Shown here in pieces: positions 44,456 through 52,961 of a stretch of 64,000 nt of DNA. The notes below the pieces were generated by a model. That model saw only the letters and a list, made by a program, of their open reading frames with translations, made no database searches and was not told where the DNA came from. Source of the DNA: Streptomyces sp. CG4 (GTDB taxonomy: Bacteria > Actinomycetota > Actinomycetes > Streptomycetales > Streptomycetaceae); assembly GCF_041080655.1 (NCBI RefSeq), contig NZ_CP163525.1, forward strand, positions 7,750,001 through 7,814,000, read 5' to 3'. The position numbers and the translations under genes are program-made. Position 1 is the first letter of the stretch. Each line of letters opens with the position of its first letter.

Positions 44456-45922
44456 GTGACCCCCCACACCCCCCAACACCCGCTGCAGGCAGTCCTGTTC
44501 GACATGGACGGCACGCTCGTCGACACCGAGCGGCTGTGGTGGGAGGCGGTCGAGCAGGTCGCCGGGCGCCCGCTGACCGAGGACGACCAGCCGGACGTGC
44601 TCGGCCGCCCGGTCGAGCACACCGCCGCCTGGCTCGCCGCGGCGACGGCCCGCCCGGCGGCGGACCTCGCGGCCGAGCTGCACCGCGAGTTCGCCGACCG
44701 CGTCCGCACCGGGATCGTGCCCCGGCCCGGCGCACTGGACCTGCTGGACGCGCTGGCCGCCGCCGGCATCCCGGCCGCCCTGGTCACCGCGTCCCCGCGC
44801 GCGGTCGCCGACGTCGTCCTCGACGCCCTCGGCGCCGACCGGTTCGCGGTCTCCGTCACCGCCGACGACACCGCCCGCACCAAGCCGGCCCCCGACCCCT
44901 ACCGGGCCGCCTGCCGTGCCCTCGGCGTCGACCCCGCCGCCTGTGTGGCCGTCGAGGACACCGAGACCGGCGTCGCCTCCGCCGAGGCCGCCGGCTGCGC
45001 CGTCCTCGCCGTACCGTCCCTCGCACCGATCGGCACCGCGCCCGGCCGGACCGTACGGGACAGCCTCACCGGCGTCACGGTCCAGGAGCTGCGGCAGATG
45101 GTCGCGCCCGAACTCCGCGTCATGAGCTGGAACCTGTGGCTGGGCGGCAGCGAGGTCGACGACCACCGCGCCAAGCAGCTCAAGGCCATCCTGGAGAGCG
45201 GCGCCGACGTCGTGGGCCTCCAGGAGACGGGGGGCACATCCGCCCAGGAGCTGGCCGAGGCGCTCGGCTGGCACCACCACCGGGCCGGCGAGAACCTCGG
45301 CGTGATCAGCCGTCATCCGATCACCGCCCGCTTCGGCGACCCGGACGTCGGCTTCTACGGCGCCGCGGGCGTCCGGATCGCCGTGGCGCCCGGCCGCGAG
45401 GTCGACGTGTGGACCGCGCATCTGCACTACACGCCGTACGGCCCCTACGAGTCCGCCTTCGACGGGCTGCCGGCGCCGGAGCTGATCGCCCACGAGGAGC
45501 TGCGGCTGACCCAGATGCGGGACGCGCTGGACCGCATCGCCGGGTCCTCGGCCGGGGGTGTCCCGGTCGTCCTCGTCGGTGACTTCAACTGCCCCTCGCA
45601 CCTGGACTGGCCGGACGTGGCCTGGCCGGTGACGAAGGCCGCCGAGGACGCGGGCTTCGCCGACTCCTACCGCGAGGCCCATCCGGACCCCGTCGCCGAG
45701 CCCGGCCACACCTGGTCGCCGATCCACCCGGTGCACGAGGACGGCAGCGGGCGGCCCGAGCCGCAGGACCGGATCGACTACGTCCTGCACCGGGGCCTGA
45801 CCGTCCGGGACGCGCGGACCCTCGTCACGGGCACCCCGCGCCCCTGGCCGGACGTCGCGGACAACGACTGGCCCTCCGACCACGCGGCGGTCGTCACGAC
45901 CTTTGTGCTGCCTGCGCGGTGA
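44456..45922 (+). CDS. Fusion of a HAD-family phosphatase and an EEP-family phosphodiesterase
   Basis: A 488-residue cytoplasmic protein with two complete catalytic domains. Residues 1 to about 222 are a beta-phosphoglucomutase-like HAD hydrolase: nucleophile motif DMDGTLVDTE, Thr/Ser motif VTASPRA, Lys motif TKPAPDPY and acidic motif VEDTETG. From about 225 an endonuclease/exonuclease/phosphatase (EEP) domain begins with MSWNLW. It keeps Glu256 in GLQETGG, GDFN at 375-378, DRIDYVL and SDH at 474-476. It ends the transporter operon 14 bases after the ATPase. Domain pairing suggests cleavage of an imported phosphodiester, then removal of the phosphate. No signal peptide is present. The substrate is unknown. 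Confidence 0.88.
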   Translation: MTPHTPQHPLQAVLFDMDGTLVDTERLWWEAVEQVAGRPLTEDDQPDVLGRPVEHTAAWLAAATARPAADLAAELHREFADRVRTGIVPRPGALDLLDALAAAGIPAALVTASPRAVADVVLDALGADRFAVSVTADDTARTKPAPDPYRAACRALGVDPAACVAVEDTETGVASAEAAGCAVLAVPSLAPIGTAPGRTVRDSLTGVTVQELRQMVAPELRVMSWNLWLGGSEVDDHRAKQLKAILESGADVVGLQETGGTSAQELAEALGWHHHRAGENLGVISRHPITARFGDPDVGFYGAAGVRIAVAPGREVDVWTAHLHYTPYGPYESAFDGLPAPELIAHEELRLTQMRDALDRIAGSSAGGVPVVLVGDFNCPSHLDWPDVAWPVTKAAEDAGFADSYREAHPDPVAEPGHTWSPIHPVHEDGSGRPEPQDRIDYVLHRGLTVRDARTLVTGTPRPWPDVADNDWPSDHAAVVTTFVLPAR

Positions 45923-45967
45923 TCGGGCTGCCTGCGCGGTGATCGGGCCGGCTGCGCGGTGACCCCG
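45908..45967. repeat. 20-bp tandem repeat across the end of the HAD-EEP gene
   Basis: CTGCCTGCGCGGTGATCGGG occurs at 45908-45927 and exactly again at 45928-45947. A diverged third copy is at 45948-45967. The first unit encodes the last residues and stop of the HAD-EEP protein, so the gene end has been locally duplicated. Confidence 0.85.
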
Positions 45968-46064
45968 GGTTACCGCAGGTCACCATTGCGGTCCGGGGTG
46001 ACCATCCCGTAGGTTGTGCCGCGCTCATTGCCCACTACTGACTGGTAACACCGGCAGGTACTTC

Positions 46065-48689
46065 ATGCGCTGGCCCCTCGGCCGTCCCACCACCGTCCGC
46101 GCGCGGATCGTGGCGCTCGCGCTCGCCCCGGCCGTCGCGTTGATGGGGCTGTGGAGCTTCGCCATGTGGTCCGTCACCGGCGAACTGCGCGCGCTGATCC
46201 GGGTCCAGGGGGTGTACGAGGACTTCGGCACCCCCGTGGACACCGCGATCGGGCAGATCCAGATCGAGCGCCGGATGTCCGCCGCCTACCTGGGCGCCCC
46301 GCTCGACACGGCCACCGCGAGCGACCTGCTCGGGCAGCAACGCCGTACCGACCAGGCCGTCGACGCCCTGCGGCAGGCGGTCCAGCACGGCGACCGCGGC
46401 CGGCTCACGGACCGTCAGCGGCAGTCGCTGGACACCATGGTCACCGCCACCGGCAAACTGGACGACCTGCGTGCGCAGGTGCTGTCCCGGCACATCACCT
46501 GGGACCGGGCCGTGGACGACTACAGCGCGCTCGTGGAGCCCGGCTTCGACGTGCAGTCCACGCTCACCGCCCTCCAGGCCGGACAGCTCGCCCGTGAGGC
46601 ACAGGTCGTCATCGAGCTGGTGCGGGTGCGGGAGTTCGTCTCGCGGGAGGACGCACTGGTCGCCGGGGCGCGCGCGGCCGGCACGCTGACCGACCGGCAG
46701 TACGACAGGCTGACCGCGACCATCGAGGACCGGCGGGTGTTCGAGCGGACGTATGTGCCGGACCTGCCCGCCGACTCGCGGGGGCTGTTCGAGGGCTTCC
46801 AGCGCGGCGGCCTGTACGGCTCGCTGGTGCACGGCGAGGACGCGCTGCTGCGGGCCGGCGCCGTCGGCGCCGGGAAGGCCGTCGCGGCGAACACCTGGCG
46901 GTCCACCACCGACCGGGCTGTCGTCCGCTACCGGGAACTGTGCACCACGTCCGCCGAGAACTCCGCCGCCCGCGGCCGGGCCTTCGCCTACCGGGAGCTG
47001 ACCAAGGCGGCCGTCGTCGGCGGTGCGGGCCTCGCCGCGGCCGGGCTGTCACTGTGGTTCGCGGTGCGCGGGGCCCGGCGCATCTCGCGGCGCCTGGAGA
47101 CCCTGCGGGACGCGGCCGACGTCCTGACGAGGGAACAACTGCCCGACGTCATGCGCAGGCTGAGCGCCGGGGACGAGGTGGACGCAGCTGTCGAGGCGCC
47201 GCCGGTGGCCGCCGACGAGGTGCGCGACGACGAGATCGCCCAGGTCGGCCGGTCCTTCAACGCCGCGCGGCTCGCCGCCGTCGAGGCCGCCGTCATCCAG
47301 GCCGGCCTGCGCCGGGGCCTGTTCGCGGTGCTGCTCAACATCGCCCGCCGCAACCAGGCTCTCGTGCACCGGCAGTTGAAGCTGGTCGACACCCTGGAAC
47401 GGCGCACGGACGACCCCGACGTGCTGCGCGAGCTGTTCCGCATCGACCACCTCACCACGCGCATGCGCCGGCACGCGGAGAGCCTCATCATCCTCTCCGG
47501 CGCGGCACCCGGCCGGCGCTGGCGCCGGCCCGTGCCGGTCGCGGACGTGGTCGCCTCGGCCGTCAGCGAGATCGAGGACTACGCGCGCGTGGTCGTGCCG
47601 CCGATGCCCGAGGTCGGCGTCGCGGCCGACGCCGTCGCCGACGTCGTCCATCTGCTGGCCGAACTCCTGGAGAACGCCACGGTGTTCTCACCGCCGCACA
47701 CCCAGGTCACCCTGCGCACCGGGCGCGTCGGCAGCGGGTTCGTGCTGGAGATCGACGACCGGGGGCTCGGCCTCGACACCGACGCGCGCGTGCGGGCCCA
47801 CGCCACCCTCACCGACCCCGACGCCTTCGACCCCACCCGCCACGACCGGCTGGGCCTCTACGTCGTCGGCCGTCTCGCCGCCCGGCACGGCATCGAGGTG
47901 AGCCTCGGGGACTCCCCGTACGGCGGTACGACGGCGGTGGTACTGCTGCCGGAGGGGGTGCTGGCGGAAGTGGAGCGGCCGGCGCCCGGGCAGGTGGCAC
48001 CGGTGCCGCTGCTGCCCGAGCGGACGGTGCGGGAGCCGGTGACGCCCGAGTCGGCGGTGCCTGGGCAGCGTGAACAGGGGTCTGCCGTACGCGAGTTGCC
48101 GTCCCGGCGACGATCCGCCGCGCCGCGCGAACCGCACAGCGAGCCCGCGGCGGAACCGCCCGCGCGGAACCGTCTCGCCTCCGTGCCCGCGCCCGACGCG
48201 GGCGCCGCACCCGAGCCGTCGACAGGGGAGCCGTCGACAGGGGAGCGGCCGTCCTCCTCGCCCGCACTGCCCACCCGGATCCGGCAGGCCTCTCTGGCAC
48301 CGGAGTTGCGGGACGAGCCGCCCACTCGCGAGAGCGGCACCGGGACGGAGGTCGACGCCGAGGAGATGCGGGCGATCTTCGGCGCCTTCCAGCGCGGCCT
48401 GGACCGCGGCCGCAGAGGCCTGCCGACGACCGGCACCACGAAGCCGACGTCACAGCAAACCCCCAGGGACGCGGGCGACGGCGCGGCCGGCCCCGACACA
48501 CCCGCACCCGACGACGCGCCGGCACCTGCACTCGACGACGCACCGGTACTCGCGCCCGACGACGCGCCGGCATCCGCACCCCACCACGCCCCCGCCCCCG
48601 ACCGCGCGGCCCGCCCGATCCCCGACACCGAAGCTGACACCGTGACCACCCAAGCCCACGAAGGGACGGACACCGACGATGCCCGGTGA
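46065..48689 (+). CDS. Conservon sensor protein CvnA (nitrate/nitrite-sensing histidine kinase-like)
   Basis: An 874-residue membrane protein. A first helix (VALALAPAVALMGLWSFAMW) and a second near residues 315-335 flank an extracytoplasmic NIT-type sensor region. A HAMP-like linker and a histidine-containing helical region follow (LVHRQLKLVDTLE, IDHLTTRMRRHAESL). The HATPase domain has the N-box LLENATVFSPP and the G-box DDRGLG. The C-terminal ~220 residues are Pro/Ala/Asp-rich with short repeats and probably disordered. It overlaps cvnB by 11 bases. Such CvnA proteins may signal through partner proteins rather than by classical phosphotransfer. Confidence 0.9.
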   Translation: MRWPLGRPTTVRARIVALALAPAVALMGLWSFAMWSVTGELRALIRVQGVYEDFGTPVDTAIGQIQIERRMSAAYLGAPLDTATASDLLGQQRRTDQAVDALRQAVQHGDRGRLTDRQRQSLDTMVTATGKLDDLRAQVLSRHITWDRAVDDYSALVEPGFDVQSTLTALQAGQLAREAQVVIELVRVREFVSREDALVAGARAAGTLTDRQYDRLTATIEDRRVFERTYVPDLPADSRGLFEGFQRGGLYGSLVHGEDALLRAGAVGAGKAVAANTWRSTTDRAVVRYRELCTTSAENSAARGRAFAYRELTKAAVVGGAGLAAAGLSLWFAVRGARRISRRLETLRDAADVLTREQLPDVMRRLSAGDEVDAAVEAPPVAADEVRDDEIAQVGRSFNAARLAAVEAAVIQAGLRRGLFAVLLNIARRNQALVHRQLKLVDTLERRTDDPDVLRELFRIDHLTTRMRRHAESLIILSGAAPGRRWRRPVPVADVVASAVSEIEDYARVVVPPMPEVGVAADAVADVVHLLAELLENATVFSPPHTQVTLRTGRVGSGFVLEIDDRGLGLDTDARVRAHATLTDPDAFDPTRHDRLGLYVVGRLAARHGIEVSLGDSPYGGTTAVVLLPEGVLAEVERPAPGQVAPVPLLPERTVREPVTPESAVPGQREQGSAVRELPSRRRSAAPREPHSEPAAEPPARNRLASVPAPDAGAAPEPSTGEPSTGERPSSSPALPTRIRQASLAPELRDEPPTRESGTGTEVDAEEMRAIFGAFQRGLDRGRRGLPTTGTTKPTSQQTPRDAGDGAAGPDTPAPDDAPAPALDDAPVLAPDDAPASAPHHAPAPDRAARPIPDTEADTVTTQAHEGTDTDDAR

Positions 48690-49104
48690 CGAAGACAGGC
48701 CCGAGCAGTCCGCCGAGCCCGGCGGAGCGTTCGGCTGGCTGCTGGACGACCTCGTGGCCCGTACCGACCACGTCCGCCAGGCCGTGCTGCTGACCGCCGA
48801 CGGCCTGCCGCTCAGCAGCTCGGACGGGATGCGCCGACAGGACATCGAGCATCTGGCCGCCGTCTGCTCCGGCTTTCACAGCCTGGCCCGCTCGGCGGGC
48901 GAGCGGTTCGCCGCGGGCGAGGTGCGGCAGACCATGGTCATGCTCGACGACGCCTACCTCTTCATCACCCCGGCCGGCCACGGCAGCCGCCTCGCCGTGC
49001 TCAGCGAGGCCGGTACCGACGTCGGGCAGCTCGCCCACGAGATGGCCCTGCTCGTCCGCCGCCTCGGCCGCCACCTGGACGCGGCCGCCCGCACGACCAG
49101 ATGA
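48679..49104 (+). CDS. Conservon roadblock/LC7 protein CvnB
   Basis: A 141-residue roadblock/LC7-domain protein. It has the opening helix FGWLLDDLVARTDHVRQAVL, the strand pair LLTADGLPLSSSDGM and the final HEMALLVRRLGRHL. In other conservons CvnB pairs with a small Ras-like GTPase, CvnD, probably acting as its regulator. The gene starts inside the end of cvnA. Confidence 0.92.
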   Translation: MPGDEDRPEQSAEPGGAFGWLLDDLVARTDHVRQAVLLTADGLPLSSSDGMRRQDIEHLAAVCSGFHSLARSAGERFAAGEVRQTMVMLDDAYLFITPAGHGSRLAVLSEAGTDVGQLAHEMALLVRRLGRHLDAAARTTR

Positions 49105-49111
49105 TCCCGCG

Positions 49112-49492
49112 GTGAGCGACGAGCACTGGTACGAGGACGAGACCGGCCCGATGGTGCGCCCCTACATGGTGACCCGGGGCCGCACCCGGCCCTCGGGCGC
49201 GCACGCCATCGACCTGATGTCCCGGGTCACCGCGCTGGAGACCGACGCGCAAGGCCCGGACATCGACCACGCCCGCGCCGCCCTGCTCGACGTGATCCGG
49301 CGCGGCCCCCGCCCGGTAGTGGAGCTGGCCGCGGACGCCGACCTGCCCCTGACCGTCCTCCGCGTCCTGCTCGGCGACCTGGCCGAGGCGGGCCTGATCC
49401 GTATCGACGAGCCGCGCAAGCTCCCGGCCGGGGGCGCGGCCACCGACCCGGGGCTGCTGCGGGAGATCGTGGAGCGGCTGCGCGAGATCTAG
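49112..49492 (+). CDS. Conservon DUF742 protein CvnC
   Basis: A 126-residue DUF742 protein, starting at GTG seven bases after the cvnB stop. Family features are the opening GPMVRPYMVTRGRT and a winged-helix-like C-terminal half (VVELAADADLPLTVLRVLLG). In typical conservons a CvnD GTPase follows at once. Here the next gene is on the other strand, ending 33 bases away, so no GTPase is adjacent. Confidence 0.9.
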   Translation: MSDEHWYEDETGPMVRPYMVTRGRTRPSGAHAIDLMSRVTALETDAQGPDIDHARAALLDVIRRGPRPVVELAADADLPLTVLRVLLGDLAEAGLIRIDEPRKLPAGGAATDPGLLREIVERLREI

Positions 49493-49524
49493 GTGCCGGC
49501 ACCGGCAAGTAGGCGACCGTAGAG

Positions 49525-50076
49525 CTAGAGCTTGGGCTGCCAGGGCACGACCTTGAAGTCACCCGTGCCCTGCTTCACCTGCTCGAAGGGAGCCGACGAC
49601 ACGCACGGCGGCAGGTCCTTGGTGTCCGTGGGGCTGCCGACCCCCGCCCAGCTGTAGCCCAGCCGGTCGTGCCGGCCGAGGTCGTGCACCGTGACGCCGA
49701 CCCGCCTGCCCTTGGCCCCCGGCAGGTCGGACGCGGTGATCACACCGGAGACGACGGCGACCGGGCCGCCGGTGACCAGGCAGTCGACCTTGGCCTTGGC
49801 CCAGGCTCCCCGACCGTGCAGGTAGTGGCTGAACTCGAAGGTCCCGGTGGCCTTGCGCGGGTCCATGGTGTTCTTCTGCGCCAGATGCGCGTCGAAGCTG
49901 AAGGTGATGTCGTCCCCGGCCGAGCGGTACAGCTTGGCCGTACCGGTCAGCGCCGCGGCCTCGCGCGTGGGGTCGGGCGCCCCGCCGCCCGCGGCCAGTG
50001 CCGCCCCGGCCGTACCGGCGGTGATCAGCAGGGCGGTGGTGGCGGCGACGGCGGCGATCCTCGTACGACGCTTCAT
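49525..50076 (-). CDS. Secreted protein of unknown function
   Basis: A 183-residue protein with a clear Sec signal peptide (MKRRTRIAAVAATTALLITA, cleavage near ALAAGG). The mature part looks beta-rich, with YRSAGDDITFSFDAHL and FEFSHYLHGRGAWAKAKVDC. Two cysteines (in KVDCLV and LPPCVSS) could form a disulfide. No catalytic motif was recognised. The start ATG (complement of 50074-50076) has AAAGGA upstream. It reads toward the conservon genes and shares a 307-base upstream region with davA. Confidence 0.8.
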   Translation of the reverse strand: MKRRTRIAAVAATTALLITAGTAGAALAAGGGAPDPTREAAALTGTAKLYRSAGDDITFSFDAHLAQKNTMDPRKATGTFEFSHYLHGRGAWAKAKVDCLVTGGPVAVVSGVITASDLPGAKGRRVGVTVHDLGRHDRLGYSWAGVGSPTDTKDLPPCVSSAPFEQVKQGTGDFKVVPWQPKL

Positions 50077-50383
50077 GACGGTCCTTTCCGCAGATCAAGC
50101 GCGTGAACTGAACGCTCACCACTCTCCCGGCGGCGGGCCGCCCGCACATCGCACCGCGGGCGGGATCCCGTCTCCGCCATCCGGCGGGGAGCACCGGCCG
50201 TGACCTGCGTCTCAGGGAGGACGGGAACCGGCCGCGAGGGCGCGCAACGAATCGCCGCCCGGCCCGCACTCCACGCAACGAACCGCGCACCGGCGCGCAA
50301 CGGCTCCTTCTTGTCCGGCCGAGCGCGCCGACCGTACCTTCTTAATGACCTCCTAACCCCTCCGCGTCCGGTGAGGAACACGC
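50077..50383. other. Divergent intergenic region, secreted protein and davA
   Basis: No gene in 307 bases. A TTCTTAATGACCTCCTAACC stretch at about 50338-50357 is the only AT-richer part and may hold the davA promoter. GTGAGGAAC gives its ribosome site. No convincing palindrome was seen. Confidence 0.35.
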
Positions 50384-51172
50384 ATGCGTACCGCCCTGCT
50401 CCAGAGCTCCGGCCGCCCCGGCTCCGTCGTCGAGAACCTCAAGGTCCTCGACGAGGCCGCGGCCCGTGCCGCCGCCGCGGGCGCCGCGCTGCTCGCCGCA
50501 CCGGAGATGTTCCTGACCGGGTACGCGATCGGCGACGCCATCGGCCGCCTCGCCGAGCCCGCCGACGGCGACTGGGCCGACGCGATCGCCGAGACCGCCA
50601 CCCGGCACGGCATCGCGATCGCCTACGGCTACCCGGAGCGCGACGGCGAGACCGTCTACAACTCCGCCCAGCTGATCTCCGCCGACGGCACCCGGCTCGC
50701 GAACTACCGCAAGACCCACCTCTTCGGCTGCTTCGAGCGCGACCACTTCACCCCGGGCGAGCAGCCGGTCGTCCAGGCCGAGCTGAACGGCCTCACCGTC
50801 GGCCTGATGATCTGCTACGACGTCGAGTTCCCGGAGAACGTCCGCGCCCACGCCCTGGCCGGCACCGACCTCCTCGTCGTCCCGACCGCGCAGATGCACC
50901 CCTTCCAGTTCGTCGCCGAGTCCCTCGTGCCGGTGCGGGCCTGGGAGAACCAGATGTACGTCGCGTACGTCAACCGGGTCGGCCAGGAAGGGGAGTTCGA
51001 GTTCGTCGGGCTCTCCGTCCTCGCGGGTCCCGACGGTGTCGCCCGGGCCCGCGCCGGCCGCGCCGAACAGCTGGTGTTCGCCGACGCCGACCCCGCCTTC
51101 CTGGCCGCCTCCCGCGAGGCCAACCCGTACCTGCAGGACCGCCGCCCCGGTCTGTACGGGTCCCTGGTCTGA
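50384..51172 (+). CDS. davA: Carbon-nitrogen hydrolase, probable 5-aminovaleramide amidase (DavA-like)
   Basis: A 262-residue nitrilase-superfamily enzyme. The catalytic triad is visible: Glu in LLAAPEMFLTGY, Lys in NYRKTHLFG and Cys in LMICYDVEFPEN. The run of EMFLTGY, YGYPERDG, NYRKTHLFG and CYDVEFPEN closely follows Pseudomonas DavA as I recall it. It lies directly before a DavB-like oxidase, so the likely substrate is 5-aminovaleramide, giving 5-aminovalerate and ammonia. The ATG at 50384 is seven bases after GAGGAA. A general amidase role cannot be excluded. Confidence 0.85.
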   Translation: MRTALLQSSGRPGSVVENLKVLDEAAARAAAAGAALLAAPEMFLTGYAIGDAIGRLAEPADGDWADAIAETATRHGIAIAYGYPERDGETVYNSAQLISADGTRLANYRKTHLFGCFERDHFTPGEQPVVQAELNGLTVGLMICYDVEFPENVRAHALAGTDLLVVPTAQMHPFQFVAESLVPVRAWENQMYVAYVNRVGQEGEFEFVGLSVLAGPDGVARARAGRAEQLVFADADPAFLAASREANPYLQDRRPGLYGSLV

Positions 51173-51224
51173 CCGCCCCCACGAGCCCGCCCCGTTCCAC
51201 CCCCGCGCAAGGAGTCCGTACCCC

Positions 51225-52922
51225 ATGACGTCCACGGTGCCCAACGCCGTCGAGCACACCGACGAGCAGCAGCCGCCGATCACCATGTTCGGCCCGGACT
51301 TCCCCTACGCCTACGACGACTTCCTCGCCCACCCGGCGGGCCTCGGTCAGATACCCGCGACCGAGCACGGCAGCGAGGTCGCCGTGATCGGCGGCGGTCT
51401 GTCCGGCATCGTGGCCGCGTACGAGCTGATGAAGATGGGTCTCAAGCCCGTCGTCTACGAGGCCGACCAGATCGGCGGCCGGCTGCGCACCGTCGGCTTC
51501 GAGGGCTGCGACGAGTCGCTGACCGCGGAGATGGGCGCGATGCGCTTCCCGCCGTCCTCCACCGCCCTGCAGCACTACATCGACATGGTCGGCCTGGAGA
51601 CCAGGCCCTTCCCGAACCCGCTGGCCGAGGCCACCCCGTCCACCGTCGTGGACCTGAAGGGCGAGTCGCACTACGCCGAGACCGTCGACGACCTGCCCCA
51701 GGTGTACCGGGACGTCGCCGACGCCTGGAACAAGTGCCTTGAGGACGGCGCCGACTTCTCCGACATGAACCGCGCCATGCGCGAGCGCGATGTCCCGCGC
51801 ATCCGCGAGATCTGGGCGCAGCTGGTCGAGAAGCTCGACAACCAGACCTTCTACGGCTTCCTCTGCGACTCCGAGGCCTTCAAGTCCTTCCGGCACCGCG
51901 AGATCTTCGGCCAGGTCGGCTTCGGCACCGGCGGCTGGGACACCGACTTCCCGAACTCCATCCTGGAGATCCTGCGCGTCGTCTACACCGAGGCCGACGA
52001 CCACCACCGCGGCATCGTCGGCGGCTCCCAGCAGCTGCCGCTGCGGCTGTGGGACCGCGAGCCGCAGAAGATCGTCCACTGGCCGTACGGCACCTCGCTG
52101 AAGTCCCTGCACGCGGACGGCGAGCCGCGCCCGGCCGTGACCCGGCTGCACCGCACCGCGGGCAACCAGATCACCGTGACGGACGCCGACGGCGACATCC
52201 GCACCTACAAGGCGGCGATCTTCACCGCCCAGTCCTGGATGCTGCTGTCCAAGATCGCCTGCGACGACTCGCTCTTCCCGATCGACCACTGGACCGCGAT
52301 CGAGCGCACCCACTACATGGAGTCCAGCAAGCTCTTCGTGCCCGTGGACCGGCCGTTCTGGCTCGACAAGGACGAGGAGACCGGCCGGGACGTCATGTCG
52401 ATGACGCTCACCGACCGTATGACGCGCGGGACTTACCTGCTCGACGACGGCCCGGACAAGCCCGCCGTCATCTGCCTGTCCTACACCTGGTGCGACGACA
52501 GCCTGAAGTGGCTGCCGCTGTCCGCGAACGAGCGGATGGAGGTCATGCTGAAGTCGCTCGGCGAGATCTACCCGAAGGTCGACATCCGGAAGCACATCAT
52601 CGGCAACCCGGTGACCGTCTCCTGGGAGAACGAGCCCTACTTCATGGGCGCGTTCAAGGCCAACCTGCCCGGCCACTACCGCTACCAGCGGCGCCTGTTC
52701 ACCCACTTCATGCAGGACCGGCTGCCCGAGGACAAGCGGGGCATCTTCCTCGCCGGCGACGACATCTCCTGGACCGCCGGCTGGGCCGAGGGCGCGATCC
52801 AGACCGCGCTGAACGCGGTCTGGGGCGTGATGCACCACTTCGGCGGCGAGACCGACCCGGCCAACCCGGGCCCGGGCGACGTCTACGACGACATCGCGCC
52901 CGTCGAACTCCCCGAGGACTGA
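51225..52922 (+). CDS. davB: Flavin amine oxidase, probable L-lysine 2-monooxygenase (DavB-like)
   Basis: A 565-residue FAD enzyme. The opening FGPDFPYAYDDFLAHPAGLG and the FAD-binding EVAVIGGGLSGIVAAYELMK correspond closely to Pseudomonas DavB as I recall it. So do GQVGFGTGGWDTDFPNS, MTLTDRMTRGTYL and the C-terminal FLAGDDISWTAGWAEGA. DavB converts lysine to 5-aminovaleramide, CO2 and water. The ATG at 51225 has AAGGAG upstream. With davA it forms a two-gene lysine degradation unit; tryptophan or phenylalanine 2-monooxygenase are less likely relatives. Confidence 0.85.
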   Translation: MTSTVPNAVEHTDEQQPPITMFGPDFPYAYDDFLAHPAGLGQIPATEHGSEVAVIGGGLSGIVAAYELMKMGLKPVVYEADQIGGRLRTVGFEGCDESLTAEMGAMRFPPSSTALQHYIDMVGLETRPFPNPLAEATPSTVVDLKGESHYAETVDDLPQVYRDVADAWNKCLEDGADFSDMNRAMRERDVPRIREIWAQLVEKLDNQTFYGFLCDSEAFKSFRHREIFGQVGFGTGGWDTDFPNSILEILRVVYTEADDHHRGIVGGSQQLPLRLWDREPQKIVHWPYGTSLKSLHADGEPRPAVTRLHRTAGNQITVTDADGDIRTYKAAIFTAQSWMLLSKIACDDSLFPIDHWTAIERTHYMESSKLFVPVDRPFWLDKDEETGRDVMSMTLTDRMTRGTYLLDDGPDKPAVICLSYTWCDDSLKWLPLSANERMEVMLKSLGEIYPKVDIRKHIIGNPVTVSWENEPYFMGAFKANLPGHYRYQRRLFTHFMQDRLPEDKRGIFLAGDDISWTAGWAEGAIQTALNAVWGVMHHFGGETDPANPGPGDVYDDIAPVELPED

Positions 52923-52961
52923 CCGGGAACCGGGCACAGACCAAGGCGGGGGCGGCCGGCC

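Noticed and set aside
50384..52922. Auxin synthesis pair (tryptophan 2-monooxygenase and indoleacetamide hydrolase)
   Set aside because: The oxidase matches lysine 2-monooxygenase motifs more closely, and the hydrolase is of the nitrilase fold rather than the amidase-signature family of classical indoleacetamide hydrolases.
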